NCBI GenBank assembly: GCA_014650415.1
Contig: BMUX01000003.1
Coordinates: 310,001-374,000, forward strand
DNA length: 64,000 nucleotides
From: Streptomyces spiroverticillatus
GTDB lineage: Bacteria > Actinomycetota > Actinomycetes > Streptomycetales > Streptomycetaceae
Reading direction: 5' to 3'
Below are positions 47,917-55,923 of this stretch, piece after piece. Position 1 is the first letter of the stretch. Each line of letters starts with the position of its first letter. The notes beneath the pieces were generated by a model. That model was given only the letters and a program-made list of their open reading frames with translations, did no database searches and was not told the origin of the DNA. A program made the position numbers and the translations under genes.

Positions 47917-49527
47917 ATGGCGGCCACTGGAATCGAGAAGCAGGAGTCGGCGGCGTACTACGTCACGACCCCCATTTACTACGTCAACGACGCTCCTCAC
48001 CTGGGCCACGCCTACACGACCGTCGCAGGCGACGTGCTCACGCGCTGGCACCGTCAGCGCGGCGAGAAGGTGTGGTACCTCACCGGCACGGACGAGCACG
48101 GTCAGAAGATCATGCGCACGGCCGAGGCGAACGGCGTCTCCCCCCAGGAGTGGTGCGACAAGCTCGTCACCGAAGCCTGGAAGCCCCTCTGGGAGCACCT
48201 GAACATCGCGAACGACGACTTCATCCGCACCACGGAGAAGCGTCACACCGACCGTGTGCAGGAGTTCGTCCAGGATCTCTTCGACAAGGACGAGATCTAC
48301 AAGGGCGGCTACGAGGGCCCGTACTGCGTGGGCTGCGAGGAGTACAAGCTCCCCGGGGACCTCATCGAGGCGGAGGACGGGACGAAGCTCTGTCCCATCC
48401 ACAAGAAGCCCGTGGAGATCCTCAAGGAGGAGAACTACTTCTTCAAGCTGAGCGAGTACGGCCCGAAGCTGCTGGAGTTCTACGAGGCCAACCCGGGCTT
48501 CATCCAGCCGGAGTCCGCGCGCAACGAGGTCGTGAACTTCGTCAAGCAGGGGCTCCAGGACCTGTCGATCTCCCGCTCGACCTTCGACTGGGGCGTCCCG
48601 GTCCCGTGGGACGACAAGCACGTCATCTACGTGTGGGTCGACGCGCTCCTGAACTACGCGACGGCTGCGGGCTACGGCTCCAACCAGGAGAAGTTCGACG
48701 AGACCTTCCCCGCGAACATCCACCTCGTCGGCAAGGACATCCTGCGCTTCCACGCGGTGATCTGGCCCGCGATGCTGATGGCGCAGGGCCTCCCGCTCCC
48801 CGGCAAGGTCGTCGCGAACGGCTGGCTGATGGTCGGCGGCGAGAAAATGTCGAAGTCCAACCTGACCGGCATCAAGCCGCAGGACCTGACCTCGCACTTC
48901 GGCGTGGACGCGTACCGCTGGTACTTCCTGCGCGCGATCACCTTCGGCAGCGACGGGTCCTTCTCCTGGGAGGACTTCTCCGCCCGGTACACCTCCGAGC
49001 TGGCCAACGACTACGGCAACCTCGCCTCCCGCGTGGCCGCCATGATCGGCAAGTACTTCGGCGGCACGCTGCCCGAGGCGACGGCTTCCGGCGACGCCGA
49101 GAAGGCCGTGCAGGAGGGCCTCGCGAAGGCCGTCGCCGAGGCCGACCGGCTGATCGGCGAGGAGCAGGACTTCCAGGGCGGCATCCTGGCGATCTTCGAC
49201 TTCGTGAAGCAGGTCAACGGCTACATCACGGAGCAGGAACCGTGGAAGGTCGCCAAGGACGACTCGGAGGAGGGACGGGCGCGGCTCGCGACCATCCTCT
49301 ACACCTCCGCCGAGTCGCTGCGCGCCATGGCCGTCCTGCTGAACTCCGTCATGCCGGAGACCTCCCAGAAGCTGTGGGACTCGCTGGGTGCGGAGGCCGC
49401 CGGTCTGGGTGCGCTCGCCGACCAGAAGGTCCAGGACGCCGGCGACTGGGGTCAGCTGCCGGTCGGCGCGACGGTGACGAAGGGCGCGGTGCTGTTCCCG
49501 CGCCTGGAGGAGAAGCCCGCCGCGTAG
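47917..49527 (+). CDS. metG: Methionine--tRNA ligase
   Basis: A 536-residue class I synthetase. The HIGH-type motif is HLGH (about residues 28-31) and the KMSKS loop EKMSKS (about 310-315). A zinc knuckle has CVGC (about 137-140) and CPIH (about 159-162). The anticodon-binding helices follow (ANDYGNLASRVAAMIGKYFG, FVKQVNGYI). No C-terminal tRNA-binding (Arc1p-like) domain is present; the length matches actinobacterial MetRS. It charges tRNA-Met for initiation and elongation. The start ATG has no ribosome-binding site but a -10 box directly upstream. Confidence 0.97.
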   Translation: MAATGIEKQESAAYYVTTPIYYVNDAPHLGHAYTTVAGDVLTRWHRQRGEKVWYLTGTDEHGQKIMRTAEANGVSPQEWCDKLVTEAWKPLWEHLNIANDDFIRTTEKRHTDRVQEFVQDLFDKDEIYKGGYEGPYCVGCEEYKLPGDLIEAEDGTKLCPIHKKPVEILKEENYFFKLSEYGPKLLEFYEANPGFIQPESARNEVVNFVKQGLQDLSISRSTFDWGVPVPWDDKHVIYVWVDALLNYATAAGYGSNQEKFDETFPANIHLVGKDILRFHAVIWPAMLMAQGLPLPGKVVANGWLMVGGEKMSKSNLTGIKPQDLTSHFGVDAYRWYFLRAITFGSDGSFSWEDFSARYTSELANDYGNLASRVAAMIGKYFGGTLPEATASGDAEKAVQEGLAKAVAEADRLIGEEQDFQGGILAIFDFVKQVNGYITEQEPWKVAKDDSEEGRARLATILYTSAESLRAMAVLLNSVMPETSQKLWDSLGAEAAGLGALADQKVQDAGDWGQLPVGATVTKGAVLFPRLEEKPAA

Positions 49528-49542
49528 GCGTTCGTACGGTGT

Positions 49543-49577
49543 GAAGGGCCCGGGGTCGTGACGATCCCGGGCCCTTC
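49543..49577 (+). terminator. Hairpin terminator after metG
   Basis: GAAGGGCCCGGG and CCCGGGCCCTTC pair perfectly over 12 bp around an 11-nt loop, 16 bp past the metG stop codon. Confidence 0.8.
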
Positions 49578-49700
49578 GTCGTACGTACGGACATGTCGGG
49601 CGCCCCCAACCGGCCCTGCCCGTACCCGACTTGATGCATCTGGCAGACTTCCTGGGGCCGAGCACCGGCGCATCGGCGAACACCGTGGGGGGCAGCGCAC

Positions 49701-51536
49701 ATGTGGGGTCGGGGGACCGTGCTCGGCGGCCGGTACACGCTGGGCGAACGCATCGGCGGCGGCGCGATGGGGGAGGTCTGGCGGGCCGAGGACGGGGTGC
49801 TGGAGCGCTCCGTCGCGGTGAAGATCCTGCTGCCGAAGCTCCTGGAGGACCCGCAGTTCGCGGCCCGCTTCCGGCGCGAGGCGAAGCTGCTGGCCTCGCT
49901 GGCGCACCCGGGGATCGTCGACGTCCACGACTATGGCGAGCAGTCCGGGGACGGCGAGGGCGGCGACCGGATCGCGTACATCGTCATGGAGCTCATCGAC
50001 GGGCGGCCGCTGGACGAGGTCCGCGAGGACGACGGACCGATGCCCGCCGAGCGCGCGCTCGCTCTGGTCGCGCAGGCCCTGGACGCCCTGCACACCGCCC
50101 ACCGGGGCGGCATCGTGCACCGCGACCTGAAGCCCTCGAACCTGATGCTGAGCGGCGACGGCCGCATCACCGTCACCGACTTCGGCATCGCCCACAGCAA
50201 GGCCGCGTCCCGGCTGACCGCGTCGCACTCGGTGCTGGGCACGGCCCTGTACATCGCGCCGGAGCAGGCGGAGGGCATCGCGGTCGTCCCGGCCTCCGAC
50301 CTCTACTCGCTGGGCGTCGTGACGTACGAGTTGCTCACCGGGGAGCCGCCGTTCAACGGGGAAACGGTCCTGGAGATCGTCCTCAAGCACATCCGGGAGC
50401 CCGCGCCCGCGCTGCCGGACTCCTTTCCTGCTCCGGTACGGGACTTCGTCGCGCGGGCGCTCGCGAAGACGCCGGAGGAGCGGTACGCGGACGCGGCGGT
50501 GATGGCGGCGGCGGCGCGGGCGGCGGTACGGGGCTCGGGGGCGGCTCGTCCAGAGGGCTCGGCGGGGGAGGGGGCTCCGGTTGCGGCGCCCAAGGTCCCG
50601 GAAGCCCCGGAGGTCCCTGCGGTGCGTCCGGTCGCGCCCCCCGTGCCCGCCCCCGCCCCCGTCCTCGTATCGGGGCCGACCGCCCCCGTCCCCGTACCGC
50701 AGCCGTGGTGGCGGCGGCTGCCGAAGCCGGTGGTCGTCGTGGTGCCCGTCGTCGTGTCGGCGGCAACCGTGCTCACGATCGTCCTCACGCCGAACGTCAG
50801 GGACGAGGCCCGGGGCGCACCCCGTCCGACCGCCTCCGTCCCCGCAGGTCAGATACCCGGTGCGCAGGTGCCGGCGTCGCCCCGTGGCACTGCGTCCCCC
50901 ACCGGCAAGCCCGCCGCCGACAAGCCCGCGAAGGGCGACGACAAGGCCAAGGGCGCCACCGCGTCCGGCGGCGACAAGGACAAGCCGGCTTCCGGGGACG
51001 GCGGCAAGGGCACGGACTCCGGCAAGGGCAACGGCGGCGGCACGGACCCCGGCAAGGGTTCCGGAACCGGCGGCGACTCCAAACCCCCGCCCTCCGGCCC
51101 CGGCAAGCCCGACAACTGCGGCGGCGACTCCTGGGGCGCGATCGTCAACGTCGGCAGCGGCCGGAAGATGGGCCTGGCCGGGACCGACACCGGTGGCTAC
51201 GGCGGCAAGGTGGTCTCGGGCGGAAACACGCAGTTCGGGTGGGTGCCCGGCGGCAGCCAGTTCTCCGAGTTCCACGCCTGCAACATGGCGGGCAGCGCCA
51301 TTGCCCTCAAGTCGGCCCCTGCGTACAACGAGAAGGTGGGCGTCGTCCTCGCCCCGGCGGACAATTACGCCGGGTACATCACCGGCTGGCGGACCACCGC
51401 CGGGGCCGGTGGCGCGGTCCAGATCAACTACTACGTCGGCGACGGCTGCGTCACCGACGTCGGCGCGGGCCGCCAGCTGACCGTCGACCCCTGCACCCCG
51501 GGCAACAAGCACCAGCTGTGGCGGCTGCCCGGCTAG
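49701..51536 (+). CDS. Receptor-type serine/threonine protein kinase with extracellular C-terminal domain
   Basis: A 611-residue protein. The kinase domain (about 1-275) has the Gly-loop GERIGGGAMGEV, VAVK lysine (about 41), HRDLKPSN (about 140), DFG (about 160) and APEQA. A Pro/Ala linker follows, then one membrane helix (about 345-367, VVVVVPVVVSAATVLTIVL). An external Thr/Pro/Lys/Gly-rich spacer leads to a Cys-containing C-terminal domain (about 470-611). That domain holds NCGGDSWGAIVNVGSGRKMG, and its TVDPCTPGNKHQLWRLP end looks like a beta-trefoil/ricin-type fold. There are no PASTA repeats. It may sense an extracellular ligand; substrate unknown. Confidence 0.9.
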   Translation: MWGRGTVLGGRYTLGERIGGGAMGEVWRAEDGVLERSVAVKILLPKLLEDPQFAARFRREAKLLASLAHPGIVDVHDYGEQSGDGEGGDRIAYIVMELIDGRPLDEVREDDGPMPAERALALVAQALDALHTAHRGGIVHRDLKPSNLMLSGDGRITVTDFGIAHSKAASRLTASHSVLGTALYIAPEQAEGIAVVPASDLYSLGVVTYELLTGEPPFNGETVLEIVLKHIREPAPALPDSFPAPVRDFVARALAKTPEERYADAAVMAAAARAAVRGSGAARPEGSAGEGAPVAAPKVPEAPEVPAVRPVAPPVPAPAPVLVSGPTAPVPVPQPWWRRLPKPVVVVVPVVVSAATVLTIVLTPNVRDEARGAPRPTASVPAGQIPGAQVPASPRGTASPTGKPAADKPAKGDDKAKGATASGGDKDKPASGDGGKGTDSGKGNGGGTDPGKGSGTGGDSKPPPSGPGKPDNCGGDSWGAIVNVGSGRKMGLAGTDTGGYGGKVVSGGNTQFGWVPGGSQFSEFHACNMAGSAIALKSAPAYNEKVGVVLAPADNYAGYITGWRTTAGAGGAVQINYYVGDGCVTDVGAGRQLTVDPCTPGNKHQLWRLPG

Positions 51537-51539
51537 CCC

Positions 51540-52316
51540 TCACCTGGCCAGATCGCCCTGCGGCCCCATCACCACCACCGGCTTCTTCGCCGGGTCCAGG
51601 GTGCGCAGCAGCTCCCGCATCACCTCGCGCTTGAGGGCGACGCAGCCCTGTGTGGGGGTGGTGTGCTCGACGTGCAGCCAGATCCCGCCGCCCCTCTGCG
51701 CGCCCAGCGGGCGGCCCCAGTCGAGGGGGTTGCGGCCCTCGTAGCGGTTGTAGTTGATCGCGACGACGTAGTCGAAGGAGCCCCGCAGGGACTGGCCGGA
51801 GTCGTCGGTGCGGTCGATCGTGTAGCCGCGCCCCCTGTCGTACGGGAGCTTCGTGCCGGGGTCGGGCAGCAGCCCGCCCGCGTCCGTGAGGCCGTACACG
51901 CCGATCGGCGTGCGCAGGTCGCCCTGGACGTGGTGCTCGGTCCAGCCGCGTCTCGCGTTCTGCGCTCTCCAGGTCGCCCCGGCCTTCCAGCCCTCGCCGG
52001 TCTTCTCGTACAGGACCGCCTCGGCGTCGGAGGAGTCCCGGTCCCGGCCGGTGACGACGAGCGCCTGCCGGGTGTCGGGGCCGATCCCGCCGCGCGTACG
52101 GGGGCCGAGGCCCGGCAGTTCGGCGGTGGGCGCGGCGTCGGTGCGCGCGCTCTGCGGGGTCGGGGCGGACTTCCCGGCGGAACCGCCCGCGGCGTCGTGC
52201 AGGGGGGCCGCCTCCCGCCCGGCCTGCGGCTTCGCGTCCTGCCCGCAGGCGGTGAGCACCGGGAACAGCGCCAGGGCGGCTGCCGCGCACACTCCGGTCC
52301 GTATGCGTGTCTTCAC
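51540..52316 (-). CDS. Lipoprotein L,D-transpeptidase (YkuD family)
   Basis: A 258-residue protein starting at GTG 52316, whose GTGA overlaps the upstream stop. Signal helix and lipobox LTAC (Cys 24) predict a membrane-anchored lipoprotein. The YkuD catalytic motif is HVEHTTPTQGCVAL, with His near 215/218 and catalytic Cys near 225. It probably forms 3-3 peptidoglycan cross-links or attaches proteins to peptidoglycan. It is the last gene of the sigma-factor operon and converges with the kinase gene, 3 bp apart. Confidence 0.88.
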   Translation of the reverse strand: MKTRIRTGVCAAAALALFPVLTACGQDAKPQAGREAAPLHDAAGGSAGKSAPTPQSARTDAAPTAELPGLGPRTRGGIGPDTRQALVVTGRDRDSSDAEAVLYEKTGEGWKAGATWRAQNARRGWTEHHVQGDLRTPIGVYGLTDAGGLLPDPGTKLPYDRGRGYTIDRTDDSGQSLRGSFDYVVAINYNRYEGRNPLDWGRPLGAQRGGGIWLHVEHTTPTQGCVALKREVMRELLRTLDPAKKPVVVMGPQGDLAR

Positions 52317-53230
52317 TTCGTCGTGCCCTTCGTCTGCTGCGGGTGTCCGGTGTGCGAGTCGTCCGGGTCGTTTCCCGGGGTGCCCGTTTTTTGGAAGGTG
52401 ATCCCCTTGAGGATCGAACCGGCCTCCGCGAGCCGCTGCGGAGAGGGACCCCGGAGGCAGGCCCGCGCCTCCAGGTAGCCGTCCCGGCCGTCCTGGCTGT
52501 CCTGGCCGTCCCCGCCGTCCCGGCCTGACGTGCCGCCGGACGCCCCCGAGGACTTCGGCCGCCCCGTCGCGTACCAGACGACCAGCTCACGGGTGCCCTC
52601 CATGACCCGGCAGGACCCGGCGACGCGCTCGCCCCGCAGGTCCTGCACGCTGCCCGGGGACACGTTCCTGCCCTCCCGCTCCAGGGCGTCCCGCAGCCGC
52701 AGCGAGACGAGCACGCCACCGGCCGGCAGGTCCCTGTCCGGTGCGCAGCGCCCGGTGGCGCCCGCGTCGCACGCCTCCCCGTCCGGGAGCGCCGTCCCCG
52801 GTGGCCCGGCGAAGGCGAGTGCCGGTGGGCCCTGTACCACCGAGGTCCGCCAGCTCCGGGGCGTACGGAGCAGCAGGCCGGCCAGCGAGGGCGCCTTCAG
52901 CTCCTCCGTCAGGCCCACCTTCGGGACGTCCGGCGGTGACCAGTCCGTCGATGCGGGCTGCGGGACGATGCCCCGGCTCGCCGCCGGAAGCGAGGGCTCC
53001 AGGACCGGCCCGTCCTGCGCGGGGCCCGGCACCAGGCTCGCGGCGACCGCAATGCCCGCCAGGGTGAGGGCTGCCGCCCCTGCCGTACGCCGCTGTCTGC
53101 GCCGTACGACCTTCGCGCGGACCCGTTCCATCCGGTCCACCGGTGCTGTGGGCCGGGGGGTGCCCCGCTCCAGCAGCTCTCGGAGCTCTCGTAGCTCTTG
53201 GGCCGCCGCCTCGTCGCCGTACTCAGTCAT
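52313..53230 (-). CDS. Single-span membrane protein, probable anti-sigma partner
   Basis: A 305-residue protein (MTEYGDEAAAQELRELRELL). A cytoplasmic helical N-terminus of about 47 residues is followed by one membrane helix (TAGAAALTLAGIAVAASLVP) and an external domain of about 235 residues with several cysteines. This is the layout of membrane anti-sigma factors, but no HxxxCxxC zinc motif is present. Its start overlaps the sigma gene stop by 8 bp and its end overlaps the transpeptidase gene by 4 bp. Low-complexity GRDGGDGQDSQDGRDG near 52500 is an in-frame repeat. Confidence 0.75.
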   Translation of the reverse strand: MTEYGDEAAAQELRELRELLERGTPRPTAPVDRMERVRAKVVRRRQRRTAGAAALTLAGIAVAASLVPGPAQDGPVLEPSLPAASRGIVPQPASTDWSPPDVPKVGLTEELKAPSLAGLLLRTPRSWRTSVVQGPPALAFAGPPGTALPDGEACDAGATGRCAPDRDLPAGGVLVSLRLRDALEREGRNVSPGSVQDLRGERVAGSCRVMEGTRELVVWYATGRPKSSGASGGTSGRDGGDGQDSQDGRDGYLEARACLRGPSPQRLAEAGSILKGITFQKTGTPGNDPDDSHTGHPQQTKGTTK

Positions 53231-53735
53231 GACACTCCTCCCGCACCGGCAGGGCCGCCCGCAGTGTGCGCAGGGCCTTCGCGGACTGGCTCTTGACCGT
53301 GCCGGCCGTGCAGCCGAGCACCTCCGCCGTCTCCTCCACGCCCAGGTCCTCGAAGAAGCGCAGCACGACCACGGCCCGCTGCCGGGCCGGCAGCGCCCGT
53401 ACGGCGGCGCCGAGCAGCTCCTCCAGGTCCACGCCCGCGTACGCGTCCGGGGCCGCCCGCAGGTCCGGGACCTCGCCGTGCGGCAGCTCGCCGCGCCAGC
53501 GCCGCCGCCACCAGGAGCTGTGCGTGGTGACCAGCGTCCTGCGCAGATACGCCTCGGGGTGCTCGTCCCTGATCCGGTGCCACTTGGGCCACACCTTGGC
53601 GAGCGCGGTCTGCACCAGGTCCTCGGCGAGGTGCGCGTCGCCGGTCAGCAGCCAGGCCATGCGCAGCAGCCGGGGCCCGGTGGCGGCGACGAACTCCTCG
53701 AATCCGTCGTCGCGCGTGCCGCCGCTGGCCTGCAT
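53223..53735 (-). CDS. SigE-family ECF RNA polymerase sigma factor
   Basis: A 170-residue sigma factor starting MQASGGTRDDGFEEFVAATG behind AGGAG. Region 2 is visible as RLLRMAWLLTGDAHLAEDLV with KVWPKWHRI, and region 4 as LPARQRAVVVLRFFEDLGVE and TAGTVKSQSAKALRTLR. Its class is the SigE family of actinobacterial ECFs (the annotation family name, not necessarily S. coelicolor SigE). It is the first gene of a three-gene overlapping operon. A frame extended to 53771 lacks a ribosome-binding site. Confidence 0.93.
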   Translation of the reverse strand: MQASGGTRDDGFEEFVAATGPRLLRMAWLLTGDAHLAEDLVQTALAKVWPKWHRIRDEHPEAYLRRTLVTTHSSWWRRRWRGELPHGEVPDLRAAPDAYAGVDLEELLGAAVRALPARQRAVVVLRFFEDLGVEETAEVLGCTAGTVKSQSAKALRTLRAALPVREECHD

Positions 53736-53816
53736 CGCCGTACTCCTGTCGCTCTCCGGGACCGTCCACACCCGGGGAACGCGCTGGGGGTCCGATCGGG
53801 TTGCCCCGGAAAGGAA

Positions 53817-53852
53817 GAAGGGCCCGGGAACCTTTCGGTTCCCGGGCCCTTC
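53817..53852 (-). terminator. Terminator of aspS
   Basis: GAAGGGCCCGGGAACC and GGTTCCCGGGCCCTTC pair perfectly over 16 bp around a 4-nt loop, followed on the minus strand by TTCTTCCTTT. It lies 28 bp past the aspS stop codon. Confidence 0.88.
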
Positions 53853-53879
53853 CTTACGGCTCTTACGGCGTCGCCGTGA

Positions 53880-55646
53880 CTACTTCTCGACCGGCTTCCG
53901 CAGCTGGATGTTCAGCTCGCGCAGGCGGGCCTCCTCCAGGACGGTCGGGGCGCCCATCATGAGGTCCTGGGCGTTGCCGTTCAGCGGGAAGGCGATGGTC
54001 TCGCGGATGTTCGGCTCGTCCGCGAGGAGCATCACGATGCGGTCGACGCCCGGGGCGATGCCGCCGTGCGGCGGGGCGCCGAGGCGGAAGGCGCGCAGCA
54101 TGCCCGCGAACTCCTGCTCCACGGTCTCGCGCTCGTAACCCGCGATCTCGAAGGCCTTGAGCATCAGCTCGGGCTCGTGGTTGCGGATCGCGCCCGAGGA
54201 CAGCTCGATGCCGTTGCAGACGATGTCGTACTGGAAGGCCAGGATGTCCAGCGGGTCCTTCTCCTCCAGGTCCTTCAGGCCGCCCTGGGGCATCGAGAAG
54301 GGGTTGTGCGAGAAGTCGATCTTGCCGGTCTCCTCGTCCTTCTCGTACATCGGGAAGTCGACGATCCAGCAGAACCGGAAGACGCCCTCCTCGAAGTGCC
54401 CGGCACGCTTGGCGGCCTCGACGCGCACGGCCGACATGATCTTGGAGACCTCGTCGTACTCGCCCGCACCGAAGAAGATCGCGTGGCCGGGGACCAGCGA
54501 GAGGCGGTCGGTGAGCGCCTTGACGTCGTCCTCGGTGAGGAACTTCGCGATCGGCCCTGCCAGCTGGCCGTCCTCGCCGACGCGGACCCAGGCCAGGCCC
54601 TTCGCGCCCTGCTCGACCGCGTAGTCGCCCAGGCCGTCGAAGAACTTGCGGGACTGACCGGCGGTGTCCGGCACCGGGAGGGCGCGGACGTGCTTGCCGG
54701 CGAAGGCCTTGAAGCCGGACTCGGCGAAGACGTCCGTGACGTCCACGAGCTCCAGCTTGGCGCGCAGGTCCGGCTTGTCGTTGCCGTACTTCAGCATCGA
54801 CTCGCGGAACGGGATGCGCGGGAACGGGGAGGTGACCTCGCGGCCGCCGCCGAACTCGGTGAAGAGCTCGGTCATCAGCTTCTCGATGGGCTGGAAGACG
54901 TCTTCCTGCTCGACGAAGCTCATCTCGACGTCGAGCTGGTAGAACTCGCCCGGCGAACGGTCGGCGCGGGCGTCCTCGTCGCGGAAGCACGGCGCGATCT
55001 GGAAGTACCGATCGAAGCCCGAGATCATCAGCAGCTGCTTGAACTGCTGCGGCGCCTGCGGGAGGGCGTAGAACTTGCCCGGGTTCAGGCGGGACGGCAC
55101 GACGAAGTCACGGGCGCCCTCGGGGGAGGTCGCGGTGAGGATCGGGGTGGCCATCTCGTTGAAGCCCAGCGCGACCATCTTCGAGCGGATGGAGGCAATG
55201 ACGGACGAGCGCAGCATGATGTTGCGGTGCATGCGCTCGCGGCGCAGGTCGAGGAAGCGGTACGCCAGGCGGCGCTCCTCGTTGACGCCGTCGTCCGTGT
55301 TGATCGTGAAGGGCAGCGGGTCGGCGGCGCCCAGCACCTCGACCTCGGTGACCTCGATCTCGACCTCACCGGTCGGCAGCTCGGGGTTGACGTTGTCCGC
55401 GCCACGGGCGGAGACCTTGCCGTCGATGCGGACGACGGTCTCCTTGGTCAGCTTCACGAGGGCCTCGTTGGCGGGGGTGCCGGGACGGGCGACGAGCTGG
55501 ACCAGACCGTAGTGGTCGCGCAGATCGATGAAGAGGATGCCGCCCAGGTCGCGACGGTTGTGCAGCCAGCCGCTCAGCCGGACGTCGGCGCCGACGTCGG
55601 AGGCGCGGAGCTCGCCGCACGTGTGGGACCTGTACCGATGCTGCAT
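53880..55646 (-). CDS. aspS: Aspartate--tRNA ligase
   Basis: A 588-residue bacterial-type class II synthetase. An OB-fold anticodon domain comes first ([20 protein letters not shown]). Class II motif 2 is [20 protein letters not shown] and motif 3 is [20 protein letters not shown]. The GAD-type insertion lies between them. Length is typical. In many actinobacteria lacking AsnRS this enzyme also makes Asp-tRNA-Asn; specificity cannot be told here. Start ATG 55646 has weak ribosome-binding sequence. Two 12-bp repeats stand just upstream. Confidence 0.97.
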   Translation of the reverse strand: MQHRYRSHTCGELRASDVGADVRLSGWLHNRRDLGGILFIDLRDHYGLVQLVARPGTPANEALVKLTKETVVRIDGKVSARGADNVNPELPTGEVEIEVTEVEVLGAADPLPFTINTDDGVNEERRLAYRFLDLRRERMHRNIMLRSSVIASIRSKMVALGFNEMATPILTATSPEGARDFVVPSRLNPGKFYALPQAPQQFKQLLMISGFDRYFQIAPCFRDEDARADRSPGEFYQLDVEMSFVEQEDVFQPIEKLMTELFTEFGGGREVTSPFPRIPFRESMLKYGNDKPDLRAKLELVDVTDVFAESGFKAFAGKHVRALPVPDTAGQSRKFFDGLGDYAVEQGAKGLAWVRVGEDGQLAGPIAKFLTEDDVKALTDRLSLVPGHAIFFGAGEYDEVSKIMSAVRVEAAKRAGHFEEGVFRFCWIVDFPMYEKDEETGKIDFSHNPFSMPQGGLKDLEEKDPLDILAFQYDIVCNGIELSSGAIRNHEPELMLKAFEIAGYERETVEQEFAGMLRAFRLGAPPHGGIAPGVDRIVMLLADEPNIRETIAFPLNGNAQDLMMGAPTVLEEARLRELNIQLRKPVEK

Positions 55647-55656
55647 CGTTCATCCA

Positions 55657-55680
55657 ATTCTTCGCGAGATTCTTCGCGAG
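55657..55680 (-). repeat. Tandem 12-bp repeat upstream of aspS
   Basis: ATTCTTCGCGAG occurs twice head to tail 11-34 bp before the aspS ATG (sense strand CTCGCGAAGAAT). It is outside the gene and could be part of the leader. Confidence 0.7.
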
Positions 55681-55752
55681 ACAGGCGGGAATCAACTCGC
55701 ATCCAGGTTACCGGCCCGGCGCATCCCCTTTTTCGGTCGCGCCCTGCGCCAC

Positions 55753-55766
55753 GTTTCACGTGAAAC
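55753..55766. promoter_or_regulatory. parS partition site 1
   Basis: The perfect palindrome GTTTCACGTGAAAC equals the conserved core of the bacterial parS site bound by ParB. In Streptomyces about twenty copies cluster around oriC. It lies between aspS and the phosphatase gene. Confidence 0.9.
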
Positions 55767-55843
55767 ATCGGCGCCCACCGGAACCGGCCGGGGGTCCGGG
55801 GGTTGTCCCCCGGGAAAGCACAGCACGTGAATCAGCAACCCAT

Positions 55844-55857
55844 GTTTCACGTGAAAC
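55844..55857. promoter_or_regulatory. parS partition site 2
   Basis: A second identical GTTTCACGTGAAAC palindrome, 91 bp from the first in the same intergenic region and 66 bp before the phosphatase start codon. The outer bases are T and G. Confidence 0.9.
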
Positions 55858-55923
55858 GTCCCCCTCCGTACCGGGCATCCGCCCCGGGCAGCCGGGTTCC
55901 GTACGACCTGGAAGGATGGGCCC

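Noticed and set aside
55753..55857. GTTTCACGTGAAAC as ordinary transcription-factor operators
   Set aside because: The sequence equals the parS core exactly and occurs twice together, so partition sites are the simpler reading.
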